Assembly: GCA_947176685.1 (NCBI GenBank)
Contig: CAMWRL010000118.1
Location: 1-5,592 of the forward strand
Length of the DNA: 5,592 nt
Direction: 5' to 3'
From: an uncultured Ruminococcus sp.
GTDB lineage: Bacteria > Bacillota > Clostridia > Oscillospirales > Ruminococcaceae
Below, piece by piece: positions 4,616 to 5,592 of the stretch. The notes beneath the pieces are model-generated. The model did not search any database. It worked only from the letters and a program-made list of their open reading frames with translations, and was not told where the DNA came from. Both the position numbers and the translations under genes were made by a program. The stretch's first letter is position 1, and the number at the start of each line of letters is the position of its first letter.

Positions 4616-5449
4616 ATGGCTATTAAAAGCTACAAGCCTACGACACCGTCGAGACGTCAGATGACTGTTACTGATTACTCGGTTCTGTCAAAGGTTGAGC
4701 CGGAGAAAAGCCTTCTCGAACCGATGAAGAAAAAGTCGGGAAGAAACAGCTACGGCAGAATTACAGTACGCCACAGAGGCGGCGGTAACAGAAGAAAATA
4801 CCGTGTTATAGATTTCAAGCGTGATAAGGACAATGTAATCGCTACAGTTCTTACACTAGAATACGACCCCAACAGAAGCGCATTTATCGCTCTCGTACAG
4901 TATGAGGACGGCGAAAAGAGATACATTCTTGCTCCCAACGGTCTTAAAGTCGGCGACAAGATTGAATCCGGCTCGGAAGCTGACATCAAGCCCGGCAACG
5001 CTCTTAAACTTGCTGATATTCCTGTTGGTACATTTATTCACGCTATCGAGCTTTATCCCGGCAAGGGCGCACAGCTTGTAAGAAGTGCAGGCAATCAGGC
5101 ACAGCTTATGGGTAAAGAGGAAAATTACGCTCTCGTAAGACTTCCCTCGGGCGAAATGAGAAAAGTTCCAGTTAACTGCAAGGCTGCTATCGGTCAGGTT
5201 TCCAACATCGACCACGAAAATGTTAATTACGGTAAAGCCGGAAGAGTCCGCAATATGGGCTGGAGACCTACTGTACGTGGTTCTGTAATGAACCCCTGCG
5301 ACCATCCGCACGGCGGTGGTGAAGGTAAGTCACCTGTCGGACGTCCCGGACCTGTAACTCCTTGGGGCAAGCCGGCTCTCGGTTACAAGACCCGTAAGGC
5401 TCATCACAGAACTGACAAGTTCATCGTAAAACGCCGTAACGGCAAGTAA
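4616..5449 (+). CDS. rplB: 50S ribosomal protein L2
   Basis: The 277-residue protein has normal length. L2 is a primary 23S rRNA-binding protein needed for subunit association and close to the peptidyl-transferase centre. The N-terminal RNA-binding domain contains RHRGGGNRRKYR (52-63). The second domain contains KVPVNCKAAIGQV (183-195). The signature PTVRGSVMNPCDHPHGGGEG lies at 218-237, with His230 corresponding to the conserved histidine 229 of Escherichia coli L2. The C-terminus RTDKFIVKRRNGK is the usual basic tail. AAGGAG (4602-4607) precedes the ATG by 8 nt. The rpsS gene starts 21 nt after the stop. Cys228 inside the signature is a minor variation. Confidence 0.98.
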   Translation: MAIKSYKPTTPSRRQMTVTDYSVLSKVEPEKSLLEPMKKKSGRNSYGRITVRHRGGGNRRKYRVIDFKRDKDNVIATVLTLEYDPNRSAFIALVQYEDGEKRYILAPNGLKVGDKIESGSEADIKPGNALKLADIPVGTFIHAIELYPGKGAQLVRSAGNQAQLMGKEENYALVRLPSGEMRKVPVNCKAAIGQVSNIDHENVNYGKAGRVRNMGWRPTVRGSVMNPCDHPHGGGEGKSPVGRPGPVTPWGKPALGYKTRKAHHRTDKFIVKRRNGK

Positions 5450-5470
5450 TCTGAAAGGAGGAACAGGTTA

Positions 5471-5592
5471 ATGAGTAGAAGCATTAAAAAAGGCCCTTAT
5501 GTGCAGGACGTTCTTCTTAAGAGGGTTGTTGCCATGAACGAGGCAGGAGAAAAGAAGGTTCTCAAGACTTGGAGCCGTTCTTCAACAATTTT
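5471..5592 (+). CDS. rpsS: 30S ribosomal protein S19, N-terminal part (partial)
   Basis: Forty complete codons are present before the right window edge; full S19 is usually about 92 residues. The N-terminus MSRSIKKGPYV and the KTWSRSSTI segment (32-40) are diagnostic of S19, which lies in the 30S head with S13 near the A-site finger contacts. AAAGGAGG (5454-5461) precedes the ATG by 9 nt. Its place directly after rplB is the conserved S10 operon order, so rplV and rpsC would be expected beyond the window. Confidence 0.96.
   Translation, partial: MSRSIKKGPYVQDVLLKRVVAMNEAGEKKVLKTWSRSSTI

Overview
The window looks like a chromosomal segment from a low-to-moderate GC clostridial Firmicute. A Ruminococcus-like member of the Oscillospiraceae is my best guess, from the style of the ribosomal proteins, strong AGGAGG ribosome-binding sites, A-rich leaders, and heavy use of AGA and CTT codons in the ribosomal genes. 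I ran no database search, so the genus is inference.

Layout, left to right. (1) Positions 1-445, minus strand: the first 148 codons of a TrpB2-type, PLP-dependent tryptophan synthase beta-like enzyme, cut by the left window edge. (2) 446-859: a divergent intergenic region. It has an extended -10 promoter facing left, a consensus promoter (TTGACA, 17 bp, TATAAT) facing right, and two long inverted repeats between them. (3) 860-2083, plus strand: an integral-membrane acyltransferase-3 family protein. It probably starts at a TTG codon, because the upstream in-frame GTG lies across the -10 box. (4) 2084-2563: a hairpin just after the acyltransferase stop, then an extended -10 promoter and a leader of about 330 nt in front of the ribosomal genes. 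The leader holds a strong hairpin, a classic intrinsic terminator with a U7 tract, and alternative hairpins close to the Shine-Dalgarno sequence. (5) 2564 to the end, plus strand: the start of the S10 ribosomal protein operon, rpsJ-rplC-rplD-rplW-rplB-rpsS, with rpsS cut by the right edge.

The six ribosomal genes are in the canonical order and are closely spaced, with rplD and rplW overlapping by one base. They encode S10, L3, L4, L23, L2 and S19, proteins that assemble on 23S or 16S rRNA. The notable part is regulatory. A promoter-proximal leader with an internal terminator implies that the operon is controlled by premature termination. This resembles in outline the L4-controlled S10 leader of gamma-proteobacteria, although no sequence relationship is claimed. 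Two intergenic gaps inside the operon (107 nt before rplC, 64 nt before rplB) also carry hairpins. The trpB2 and acyltransferase genes have their own promoters and no evident functional link to the ribosomal operon.

I found no CRISPR array, tRNA, rRNA, insertion sequence or recognisable new multi-gene system. The most interesting material is the non-coding RNA structure upstream of rpsJ and the paired inverted repeats in the divergent region.
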